Source: Pycnopodia helianthoides
Taxonomy: Eukaryota > Echinodermata > Asteroidea > Forcipulatida > Asteriidae
DNA length: 64,000 nt
Direction: 5' to 3'
Assembly: GCA_032158295.1 (NCBI GenBank)
Contig: CM063249.1
Coordinates: 22,074,270 to 22,138,269 of the forward strand
How positions within the stretch are numbered: the stretch's first letter is position 1; every line of letters begins with the position of its first letter. This document shows, one piece after another, positions 55,386 to 64,000 of the stretch. The notes beneath the pieces are model-generated. The model did not search any database. It was not told the DNA's origin and saw only the letters and a program-made list of their open reading frames with translations. Both the position numbers and the translations under genes were made by a program.

Positions 55386-56520
55386 TAACCGGGTGGGAAA
55401 AAGCTCCCCTGTGTTGCACTGCGAAATTTTGGCTGCGCACGCTCCCGAAGTGAAATCGTGCAATTTTTTGGACTTTGGCCCAAAGTAGGCCCAGTATGGC
55501 AGTTCTCCGAGGTTCTGAAAATCGGTTGCCCAGTACCCAAGCAGGCACTGGCCCTGTATGCCCGCTCCGTCTTACTTGCGTTCGAGACCCGATCGGACTG
55601 GCCAGTCGGTGGGGGAAGGAGCTCGGCCCTATCTGTGATTTTCATGCGATTAAGTTTATCTCGGGTTGGCAGAATCCTGTGAAAAAGATGTCTTTGTCTT
55701 TGGCGTCCATAATATTGTTATGTTTAATTTAGTCCAAATATTGGCCCAATCAAAATTTTCACTGAGGCTTAGAATCAAAGCCCACTTTTCCCAATGTTTT
55801 TGAGAGAACAAAATCTTTGACTTTTAGTTATTTGTACATTAATAATTTCTTTGTAACTTTAGAAAAGGGTACAAAACCCTTATCCCCATGGTCAATTTGG
55901 AATTTCAGCCACCTGCTTGGATGGTTATTGGGCCCACAACGTTTTTCTTCGAAGAGGACTGGATTGTTGTTTTGTTCAAGACTGTAATGTTCAACTAAGC
56001 GTCTTATGGATTAAGGGCGGCCACCCCCCCCCTGCCCAATTCTCGGAGTCCGGGCCCAAAAAGGGTGTTAGGGTTCGGTCACCAACACCCTCGTGGGTGC
56101 CAGCACCCACGAAACGGTTTGCTCCGAAGAGGACCCATTCTCAGAATTCAGCGGGCGCCGCCAAAAGCCTAACGTATCTCTTGAGGAACTCGACCCGATT
56201 TTCAGAACCTCGGAGAACTGCCTTACTGGGCCTACTTTTGGCCAAAGTCCGAGGAATTTCACCCACCTGTTTGGATGGTTATTGGGCCCACAACGTTTTT
56301 CTTTTAAGAGGACTGGATTGATGTTTTGTTCAATACTTTAAAACCATGCTTCTTATGGATTACGGGCGACCAACCACCCCAGCCCGAGCATGCACTGGCC
56401 CTGTATGCCTGCTCCGTCCTACTTGCGTTCAAAACCCGATCGGCCTGGCCAGTCGGTGGGGGAAAGAGCTCGACCCTATCTATGATTTTTATGCGATTAA
56501 GTTTATCTTGGGTATACTTC
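55385..56520. repeat. GC-rich block W in head-to-head arrangement
   Basis: From 55385 to about 55530 the W sequence is in plus orientation (GGCTGCGCACGCTCCCG..). From about 55540 onward the same family continues inverted: GCAGGCACTGGCCCTGTATG, the palindrome at 56090-56112, and CCGCCAAAAGCCTAACGTAT. It includes inverse LINE C-terminal fragments at 55610-55700 and 56465-56520. A fold-back of this kind suggests an inversion or template switch. Confidence 0.65.
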
Positions 56521-57141
56521 CTAGCCAATTCCGTTGAGTTAATTAGTTTGTTATTTTTAACAACATGATGAAATTTTATTATGTTATTCTTTGTTAAAAC
56601 AGGACTCGCTAAATCTTTATTGTTATTAATCGTATAACCACTGAATTATTCGAAAGAGGGATGTTCATTACTTCCAAAGCTGAGGACAATTCTGGTCTGA
56701 AAACACCCCCTGATTTTTCGTAGGCTGCAAAAAGGTCCGTATAAAAGAAAGTGGTCTGCATTGACATTTTCTTGGTTTTACCAAACACATACCAACCAAG
56801 ATTATGGCTTTCGCCGGCTTTCTCGATCCAATAGTTAAAGAAAGAATTCCATTTACTATTACTCTCGATATAATTACTCAACAACATCAGTTTTAGACAG
56901 CGTAACCTGACCCTGACCCTGACGTCCACAAGACATGTTCCTCCCATGTATCGAGGTCCGGTGATAGTGGCACGCTTGATTCTGTCCGGTTTACCTGACC
57001 AGTAAAAACTAATAATGTTTACGATTTTCTTTACAAACTCTTCCGGGCAAGAGACAATGCTACCCACATAATTTAGTCTGCTTCCGATCATGACGTTCAC
57101 AATAACGGCCTTGCCCGTCAGGGTAAGGTCCTGCTGTCTTA

Positions 57142-57623
57142 TAGCCTTGATTGCAAGGCTGTGTAATAGTTTGCTTACTATAAAGCTAAAAATGTGCATA
57201 ACCACAGCCGCACGAATGCGATGCCCGAATGCAATGCAACTCCTGCTCCGGTTCACACCACACCACGCTCTCACCCAAGGAAGCACACAAACGCTCGTTT
57301 CCACAGTCCCACACACACCGCTATTCCACACCGCTATCGCCCACAATCCTAGCCTCCTATCGCCCACAATCCTAGCCCGTGAGGCTAGGATTGTGGGCGA
57401 TAGCGGTGTGTGGAATAGCGGTGTGTGTGGGGGGCTGCGTACATTACATCATAGAGGCGCTGTGTGTGTGTGCATGGTGAGAGTGCGGTGTGCTATTTTT
57501 TTTAGAGTCAGTCGGGGGACTGGGGTTGTAACTTGTATCGCATTCGGGCGGCTGAGGTTTTAGTATCCTTGCTCTATGATTTTAGCTAGAGTACTTGTCT
57601 ACACAGCCTTGATATCAAGGCTA
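57142..57623. mobile_element. Terminal-inverted-repeat element with palindromic ends, inserted in the LINE
   Basis: The left end TAGCCTTGATTGCAAGGCTG (continuing TGTA) is inverse to the right end at 57600-57623 in 22 of 24 positions, and each end is nearly self-palindromic. The first 21 bases are identical to the left end of 24888-25581. The interior has a long hairpin (57310-57429). No transposase frame and no clear target duplication. The LINE reading frame appears to continue directly across the two outer borders. Confidence 0.75.
57310..57429. repeat. Large hairpin with arms of about 45 bp
   Basis: The left arm 57310-57354 (ending CGCCCACAATCCTAGCC) is matched by the inverse right arm 57383-57429 (starting GGCTAGGATTGTGGGCG), with only a two-base difference in the outer CA/TG repeat. 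The 28-base loop repeats part of the left arm. Confidence 0.9.
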
Positions 57624-58251
57624 GATTATCTAATGTGCATTTAAGTTTGCTTATTCCGGGTTCCCAGTTGTCAGCCGGCGTAACATTGTTTCCCAAAAGG
57701 ATACCCAAAATTTTCAATTTATCATTGTTCCAGTTGAAGCCACATGGCTTGTCCATTCAATCCTTCCAGTTGCCAAGCCATAGACCCGTGGTTTTACTTG
57801 TGTTTACCTTAGATCCGCTACCTTTACAATATTACACAAAACATCTCTGATGACTTGAAAGTCACTTTCTTTAGAAATACAAACTGTGGCATCATCGGCA
57901 TGCTGGATAATTTTAACACATTCAGTTCCACTTGGACACTGAATACCATGCAACCATTATTGATTCTATAAATCTTCAGCACAGACTACATATAACAATG
58001 GAGACAGGGAACACCCTTGTCCGATCACTCTACTTTAATTGGAAAGGTCTGTCAATGAAGTTATTTACAATGACGCAACATACAGGATGGCTAGATAAAA
58101 GCTTGATCCATTGAATGAATTTGGGGGGAATCCCCATTTTTTCAAGCATGACAAACATATACTTCCAATTAATTTTTATCGAAAGCCTTCTCCTGATCGA
58201 TACTTAAAATAGCTGCTTCCTTATTATCCTTAATCTGTGATACATATAGAT

Positions 58252-60265
58252 ACACAGACTTAACATGCAATGAGGTACATGTAATTATAGGTTCCTGTGA
58301 AAAACAAATCGTAAGAGAGCATTTCTTCAAGAGTAAAAAGTAGTCAACCAAGAATATTTAAGGTTCTAACATCGACAAAGGTCAATTGCTAGCAAAGAAG
58401 GTTAAAACATGAAAATTGCTATAAAATGACATATTAATGACCACTTTGAAATTGCAGAGAGGATTGATATGTTAATTGTTTTGAAATGATATCAACACTT
58501 TTAAACAATTCTAAAATCAGGAGGATACAACAAACGGTACAGAAAAAAGTGGAAGGGAAATTTTACTTTGCTGCTGCAGTTTTAGAGAACACTTCTTTTC
58601 TTAGTGCCAGAAAAAAATTATGCTAATTTAGTAAATTAGCAAACATTAATTAAAATTAGAACTTGTAAGCAAGAATAAGCCTATCATATAGAAGTTTGAG
58701 ATCGATCGGCCATCTGGTTCACGAAAAAATAGTGAAAAACCGATTACACATTTGCATGAAATCATATAGATTCAACAAATGAATAAAACGCTCACTGAGC
58801 GATAAACTCCAATCGGAAAATTAGTTTATTCATTTCTCATCAAATATGACATTTCAGACAGAAATATTTCAAGGGATGTTTTCTACTATCATCATCATTA
58901 GATCATGTAAGTTTTGTGTAAATCTGTGATCAAAAGTATATTTTACAAGTTTTTTTCTTACCAATTCTGTAATGTTCCTTTAAGTAAATTAGCAAACATT
59001 AATTAAAATTGGAACTTGTAAGCAGGAATAAGCCTATCAGAAATGCGCAAGACAAAGCAATTTGGAAAGTAAATTTTATGAAAAGAGTGGCAAACAACAC
59101 ATAAGTGTGTGTACAAAGTCTAAGGGGGATTGAGAGACTATTTGCAACAAATTATAAGTTTTCAACGAAAGCGTACATTTTTGTATTTTCTTTATCATGA
59201 CAGTGTTTTATTTATCACCATCTAGTTTAATTAGCACCAAAAAGGTACCCATATTGCTAGCACACTACTATTGTTCAATTGAATGTTAGATTACCGTGCT
59301 ATATGATCTTCTAACATTGTGTAGGCCTATTCATATAATTCTAAGTATTGTAAATAACTTGGGTTGAACAAAGAATGAGCGGGACTTGAACCTGAAACCT
59401 TCCAGTCAATTTCCCTTGTGGTGGTTTTTACTCAAGTATTGTAATGTATGATTTTATTTTGCCATGCAAGTTTTGCTGTGTTTTATCCGATATATTTCAA
59501 TCAAATCGTATCAGTCTGTCCCAGACTCACAATGTTTGCACATTCATCTTTTATCTCTCATTTATGTATGGAAATGAGAAATTGCCCTTTAAACCAAGCG
59601 ACAATTCAAGTTGTGAAAATACACCTACGGGCAATGACGGGTGCATTGCTCCATCGATGGACGCATAAATAGCCGAGACGTGTCAACAACTTTGACATTA
59701 TTTTTCCCCAAATTCCCGACCTTGGAACTTACACAAAGGTTATTTCTACAGTGGACCAAAGTTTGAAATAACAACAAATATATACATTACTTAATAATTA
59801 CCTTTAGGTTTATGTATACTTTTCGTCTGAATCTTGAACAAAATTCGTGCTCAACGCCATGTGTTACACTCTTCAAACCGAGGGGTGTGAACTGTGGTGG
59901 CGCTATAACAATTTAACGGTGGGTGGTCAGTACTGAGGCAGGCCCGATAGTGCAACAGGGTGTATTCCTTTGAAATGTGTGTAAATCTGAAAAAAATATC
60001 TGGCGGCCGCCCATTAATTGTCTGCCCCATCCCCCACCCACCATCACCACCAAGAAATGTAGACTTTGATACATGGGGGAGGGTATATTTTTAGGGGGAA
60101 TTATATCAGTAAAATTATCTGAAGGTTTTTTATATTATTTTGAAATAGCTGTTTATCAAAGCTGAGTCACATGGCTCTAATTTGCAGGGCTGCACAAGGG
60201 GTAGTTTGTAAAATGTTTGCCAATGAATGTAATTATATAAAATAAAATAAAAATAAAAAACAGGG
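58252..60265 (+). repeat. Duplicated segment, copy 2
   Basis: It is collinear with 50391-52790 and lacks that copy's LINE and TTAA-element insertions. It has its own insertion at 58687-58981, a truncated copy of the element at 875-1255, with a flanking duplication of about 57 bases. Its right half is also module copy 3. Confidence 0.9.
58688..58985 (+). mobile_element. 5'-truncated copy of the TTAA-ended miniature element at 875-1255
   Basis: From TAGAAGTTTGAGATCGATCG to CCAATTCTGTAATGTTCCTTTAA it follows 971-1255 closely but lacks the left terminal inverted repeat. The host sequence TAAATTAGCAAACATTAATT..CCTATCA occurs immediately before (from about 58628) and again immediately after it (from 58985), a duplication of about 57 bases. 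Confidence 0.85.
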
Positions 60266-60530
60266 ACAAAAAAGTTTTTCAAAGCTACAAAAAATCCTTC
60301 TGATATCAATATTATTTTGCAGTTCAAACGTACTCTCAACCTCTTTTTCACTTTAGAAAAGGAAAGGCTGAGCAGTGATCAATAAGTTTTTATCTGTCTA
60401 TGCTAAGGGAAATCGAGTGGAATTCAGCTATTGATTTCATTATCCGATTGTACATGCTCAATCTGTGTCATTTTTGTACTATTAATACACTTATTTCATG
60501 ACTCCTCTCTAATTGTATATAGCAGTTGCT
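59490..60530 (+). repeat. Reiterated module, copy 3
   Basis: It contains the full order of module landmarks, from GTTTGCACATTCATC and the GACGGGTGCATTGCTCCATC block through CTGATATCAATATTATTTTG to ATTATCCGATTGTACATGCT. It then joins block W at ACCGGGTGGGAAAG. Confidence 0.88.
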
Positions 60531-61345
60531 TATAACCGGGTGGGAAAGAAATTCCCCAATCGTGGAATTCTTTGGACTTTGGCCCAAAGTAGGCCCAGTA
60601 TGGCAGTTCTTCGAGGTTCTGAAAATCGGGTCGAGTTCCTCAAGAGATACGATAGGCTTTAATGGTCGCCCGCTGAATTCCGAGAATGGGTCCTCTTCGG
60701 AGCAAACCGTCTCGTGGGTGCTGGCACCCACGAGGCTGTTGGTGACCGAACCCTTTTTGGGCCTGGACTCCGAGAATTGGAGAGTAGGACGGAGCCATAC
60801 ATGGCCGGCCAGTGCCTGCTTCGGTAGTGGGCCCCGGTGGGACTCTTGCCGTGGTGGCGCGCGAGCCCAAAGTTCCACTTCTAAGTTGTGACTTTTAGGA
60901 TTGACGCCCGTGGGGAACGGAGGAGCTACGGTCCCCACCAACCCACCAAGTAGCGGTTCGTGAAGGGCAATGTAAGGAGACACCGGGGCAAAAGAAGAAA
61001 AAAAAATTCCCGTGTGGCACGGTGAAATTTTGGCTGCGCAGGCTCCAAGAGTGAAATCGTGGAATTCCTCAGATTGGCCATAAGTAGGCCCAGTAAGCAG
61101 ACAGATAAGGCAGATTTCCGAGGTTCTAAAAATCGGGTCGAGTTCGGAGGCAAAATGTCCTCAAGTGACACGGTAGGCTTTGAGCGGCGCCCGCTGAACT
61201 CCGAGAATGGGTCCTCTTCGGAGCAGACGGGCTCATGGGTGCTGGCACCCACGAAGATGTTGGTGACCGAACACGAACACCCTTTTTGGGCCCGGACTCC
61301 TAGAATTGGGCAGAGGTGGTTGGCCGACCTTAATCCATAAGACGC
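60530..61345 (+). repeat. GC-rich block W, two plus-orientation copies
   Basis: Two consecutive W units, each with TCGGAGCAAACCGTCTCGTG- or GAGCAGACGGGCTCATGGGT-type text and the palindrome at 60711-60734 and 61232-61255. They end at CCCGGACTCCTAGAATTGGG. A partial segment with CCATACATGGCCGGCCAG lies between them. Confidence 0.72.
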
Positions 61346-61740
61346 ATAGTTGAACAAAACAGTCTTGAACAAAACATCAACCCAGTCCTCTTCAAAGAAA
61401 AACGTAGTGGGGCCAATAACTATCCAAGCAGGTGGCTGAAATTCCAAATTGACCATGGGGATGAGGGTTAAGTACCCTTTTCTAAAGTTACCACGAAATT
61501 AATTTACAAATAACTGTCAAAGATTTTATTCTCCCGAAAGCACAGGAAAAGTGGGCTTCGATTCTCGGCAGTAGTCAATTTAAAATGCTCCGTCAAATCT
61601 GGAAATCCAGGTGCGAAAAGGTGTTCAATAATGTCCTTTTCAGACTTTATCACAAAATTCTGCCAAGCCGAGATAAACTAATTCGCATGAAAATCACAGA
61701 TGGGGTCGAGCTCATTCCCCCATTACCGACTGGCCAGGCC
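61346..61740 (+). repeat. L1/Tx1-like LINE C-terminal fragment, best-preserved copy
   Basis: A plus-strand frame from about 61525 to 61725 encodes DFILPKAQEKWASILGSSQF, QIWKSRCEKVFNNVLF and LYHKILPSRDKLIRMKITDG. This matches the region before the terminal zinc-finger-like motif of Tx1/L1-type LINE proteins. At GGTCGAGCTC it changes to block W sequence instead of the expected cysteine motif. Confidence 0.65.
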
Positions 61741-62332
61741 GATCGGGTCTCGAACGCAAGTAGGACGGAGCCATACATGGCCAGTGCCTGCTTGAGTAGT
61801 GGGCCCCGGCGGGACCATTGCCGTGGTGGCACGCTAGCCCAAAGTGACCACTTCTTAGTTGTGAATTTTAGGGTTGACGTCCGTGGGGAACGGAGGAGCT
61901 ACGGCCACTACCAAGTAGCGGTTCGTGAAGGGCAATGTACGGAGACACCGGGGGTAAAGAAAAAAAGAAAACAATTTGGACTCTTACATTTTTTAAGGGG
62001 GGGGGGTAGGGGATATTCCTTGGAATTTTTTTTACCAGGTGGGAAAAAAACTTAACACGGAGAAATTTTGGCTGCGCACTCACCCGGAGTGAAACCGTGG
62101 AATTCTGAGGCAAAAAGTCCTCAAGAGATGGTAGGCTTTTGGCGGTTCCCGCTAATCTCCGAGATTGGGTCCTATTCCGAGCAGACGAGCTCGTGGCCCC
62201 AATAGGGTGTTGGTGTACTAACACGAACACCCTTTTGGGGCCCGGACTCCGAGAATTGGGCTGTGGTGGTTGGTCGCCCTTTATTCATAAGAAGCATAGT
62301 TAAAAGTCTTGAACAAAACTTCAATCGAGTCC
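61741..62332 (+). repeat. GC-rich block W, last copy
   Basis: It runs from ACTGGCCAGGCCGATCGGGT to CCGGACTCCGAGAATTGGGC, followed by a stretch ending at CGAGTCC. The palindrome is lost here (GAGCTCGTGGCCCCAATAGG). Confidence 0.7.
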
Positions 62333-63290
62333 ACGGGCGATGACGGGTGCATTGCTCCATTGATGGACGCATATAGCCAAGACGTGGCGGCAACTTTGAC
62401 ATTATTTTCCCCCAAATTCCCGACCTTAGAACTTACACAAAGGTTTTTTTCTTTTTACCGTAGACCAAAGTTTGAATAACGAAAAATATATACATTACTT
62501 AATAATTATCTTTTTGTTTGTGTATACTTTCGTCTAAATCTTGAACAAAATTCGTACTCAACGCCATGTGTTACACTGTGGACTGTGGTGGCGCTATATA
62601 ACAATTTAACGGTGGGTGGTCGGTACTGAGGCCTGATAGTGCAACATGGTGTATTCTTTCGAAATGGGTGTAAATCTGGCGGCCGCCAACTAATTGTCTG
62701 TCCCATCCCCCATCCACCATCACTAGCAAGAAATGTAGACTTTGATACATGGGGGAGGGTATTTTTGGGGGGAAGGTATATTTTTAGGGGAAATTACATA
62801 AGTAAAATTATCTGAAGGTTTTCAAAATTATTTTCAAATAAATTTGTGACTAAATGTTATAGCTGTTTATCAAAGCTTAGTCGCATGTCTTAATTTGCAG
62901 GGTTGCACAAGGCGTAGTTTGGAAAATGTTTGCCAATGGATATAATTATAGAAAAATAAATAAATAAATAATGAACAAAAAACATCAGGTGCAAAAAAGT
63001 TTTTCAAAGCTACAGAAATCCCGCTGATATCGATATCATTTTGCAGTCCAACGAACTCTCAAGCACTTTCTCATTTTAGAAAAGGGAAGAATAAGCAGTG
63101 ATAAGTTTGTTTCTGTCTATGCTAGAAACAACACCCTGTGCTCTATTAAGAAGGAAAATAAACTGGAATTCAGCCATTGATTTCATTATCCGATCGTACA
63201 TGCTCAATCTGTGTAATTTTTGTACTATTAATACACTTATTTCATGACTCCTCTCTAATTGTTTATAGCCGTTGTATATAACTCTAGGCC
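62333..63290 (+). repeat. Reiterated module, copy 4
   Basis: It starts at ACGGGCGATGACGGGTGCAT and keeps the module order through CTGCCGTCTGGC-like, ATATCGATATCATTTTGCAG and ATTATCCGATCGTACATGCT. This is the copy that precedes the LINE reverse-transcriptase fragment. Confidence 0.85.
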
Positions 63291-63429
63291 AACAATTGTA
63301 TACAATGATTGTATATTAATCTCTTTGTTCCATTAATTTGTAAACAAGCTTTGATGGTTTGTTGGTGGTGGGTGGGATATTTTGGGATGTGAAATGAACG
63401 GAGTCGTGTAACTCCACCCAATAAAAAGA

Positions 63430-64000
63430 AAAGAAAAAAGGTCGAAAGTTGACGCTATTAAAGATCTTGAAGCCAAACTTTAAAAATATGAGCTCGACGA
63501 AAATGCTAAAATAAGAGTCCACAATGTTGTTAAGAATGAAGGAGAAAAACCCTCCAATTTTTTTCTGAATATGGAAAAAATATTTGGAGGAGCCCAGCTC
63601 AATGTTGAATTTAGTCCATAGTTTTTATTCGAATCTATATACTGCTGAAGATATTTCCGTGAGGGATTTGAATGAGATTGTTTCTAAAATTGAAACTAAA
63701 GATATTATAAATGAGATTTCTGAAGTCCTCGACAATGACCCTTCAAAAGATAAGATTAAATTAGCTTTGCTCCAAATTAACAAAAATAAATCTCCCGGTC
63801 TTGATGGTCTTACTGTCGAGTTTTATTAATCCTTTTGGTCGGTTATTTCAGACGACTTCACTGCCGTTTTAAACGATTGTTATGAAATAGGGCAATTGTG
63901 TAAATCCATGAATGTTGGTCTAATTAGATTAAACAAAATGAGAGGAAGTAAATTTGATCTCAAGAACTGGAGACCGATTAGCCTTTTAAATGTCGATTAC
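63430..64000 (+). mobile_element. L1/Tx1-type LINE reverse-transcriptase fragment, runs off the window
   Basis: A broken plus-strand reading frame carries NVVKNEGEKPSNFFLNMEKI. After a frame shift come LVHSFYSNLYTAEDISV, LLQINKNKSPGLDGLTVEFY and, beyond a stop at 63827, LKNWRPISLLNVDY. These are the N-terminal motifs of L1/Tx1-type reverse transcriptase in the right order. At least two frame breaks show that it is inactive. The catalytic aspartate motifs would lie beyond position 64000. Confidence 0.88.

Larger units (their letters stand above)
56521..58250 (-). mobile_element. L1/Tx1-type LINE fragment (reverse transcriptase), degraded
   Basis: On the minus strand, from about 58245, the sequence encodes QIKDNKEAAILSIDQEKAFD, the first catalytic motif of L1/Tx1-type reverse transcriptase. 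A stretch with many stops follows, in which ADDATVC-like and SKTTGLWLGNWK remnants can be read. After a 482-bp insertion (57142-57623) comes DLTLTGKAVIVNVMIGSRLN and ISFYWSGKPDRIKRATITGP, typical of the thumb and C-terminal part. It is 5'-truncated against the duplicated segment at 58252. Confidence 0.82.

Noticed and set aside
55887..56321. Recurrent frames reading through block W (for example VIGPTTFFFEEDW)
   Set aside because: The frame is broken differently in each copy and no domain is recognisable. It could be a decayed element protein, but I cannot support a call.
57090..57563. 157-codon plus-strand frame across the hairpin near 57.3 kb
   Set aside because: It runs antisense through the LINE fragment and the hairpin element. 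Composition follows the inverted repeat, not a protein.

Overview
The window is a piece of a metazoan nuclear genome. It is AT-rich and almost entirely non-coding, with one spliced gene whose introns have GT/AG ends and a very high load of small dispersed repeats. The gene and the repeat style (TTAA-flanked miniature elements, tRNA-derived SINEs, palindromic miniature elements) suggest a marine invertebrate deuterostome. I lean to an echinoderm, possibly a sea star, because several repeats resemble families I recall from such genomes. That is recognition from memory, not a search result. No bacterial operon, CRISPR array or defence system is present.

1-17.5 kb: the only confident host gene, on the plus strand, is a SEC14-like (SEC14L2/3/4 type) lipid-transfer protein. 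Eight exons lie between 2954 and 17537 and give 375 codons plus a stop. They cover the end of the N-terminal helices, the CRAL-TRIO lipid-binding fold and a C-terminal GOLD domain. The start codon and first roughly 60 residues should lie upstream of the window. The GOLD domain carries a serine-rich loop insertion encoded by a TCN microsatellite-like run. The introns hold many miniature inverted-repeat elements, including an inverted pair that brackets exons 2 and 3.

17.5-41 kb: 3' flank and intergenic DNA dominated by tandem repeats. There are 36-bp and 21-bp minisatellites, an array of CTCF-like AGAGGGCAGT motifs, a proline-codon-like C-rich repeat, a 545-bp tandem duplication, a satellite of about 145 bp and a repeat of about 135 bp. 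tRNA-like SINE heads and terminal-inverted-repeat elements lie among them, one with a perfect 9-bp target duplication.

41-50 kb: a nested structure. A 30-bp minisatellite that is open in all six frames is interrupted by a 1.8-kb hAT-like element with a perfect 8-bp target duplication. That element itself contains a TTAA-flanked element with a long hairpin. Next comes a second minisatellite, split by a degraded, 3'-truncated Ty3/gypsy retrotransposon on the minus strand (147-bp LTR candidate, primer binding site, gag, protease, reverse transcriptase).

50-64 kb: reiterated modules. A duplicated segment of about 2 kb occurs at 50.4 and 58.3 kb. The two copies differ by three insertions or rearrangements, so each acts as the other's empty site. 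Four direct copies of a larger module, GC-rich palindrome-containing blocks and several broken pieces of an L1/Tx1-type LINE fill the rest. A final LINE reverse-transcriptase fragment runs off the right edge.

Apart from the SEC14-like gene and the mobile-element remnants, the many short open frames look like chance or repeat-driven frames. I found no convincing new biological system. The most unusual items are the nested minisatellite/transposon region, the module array and the palindromic-end element family.
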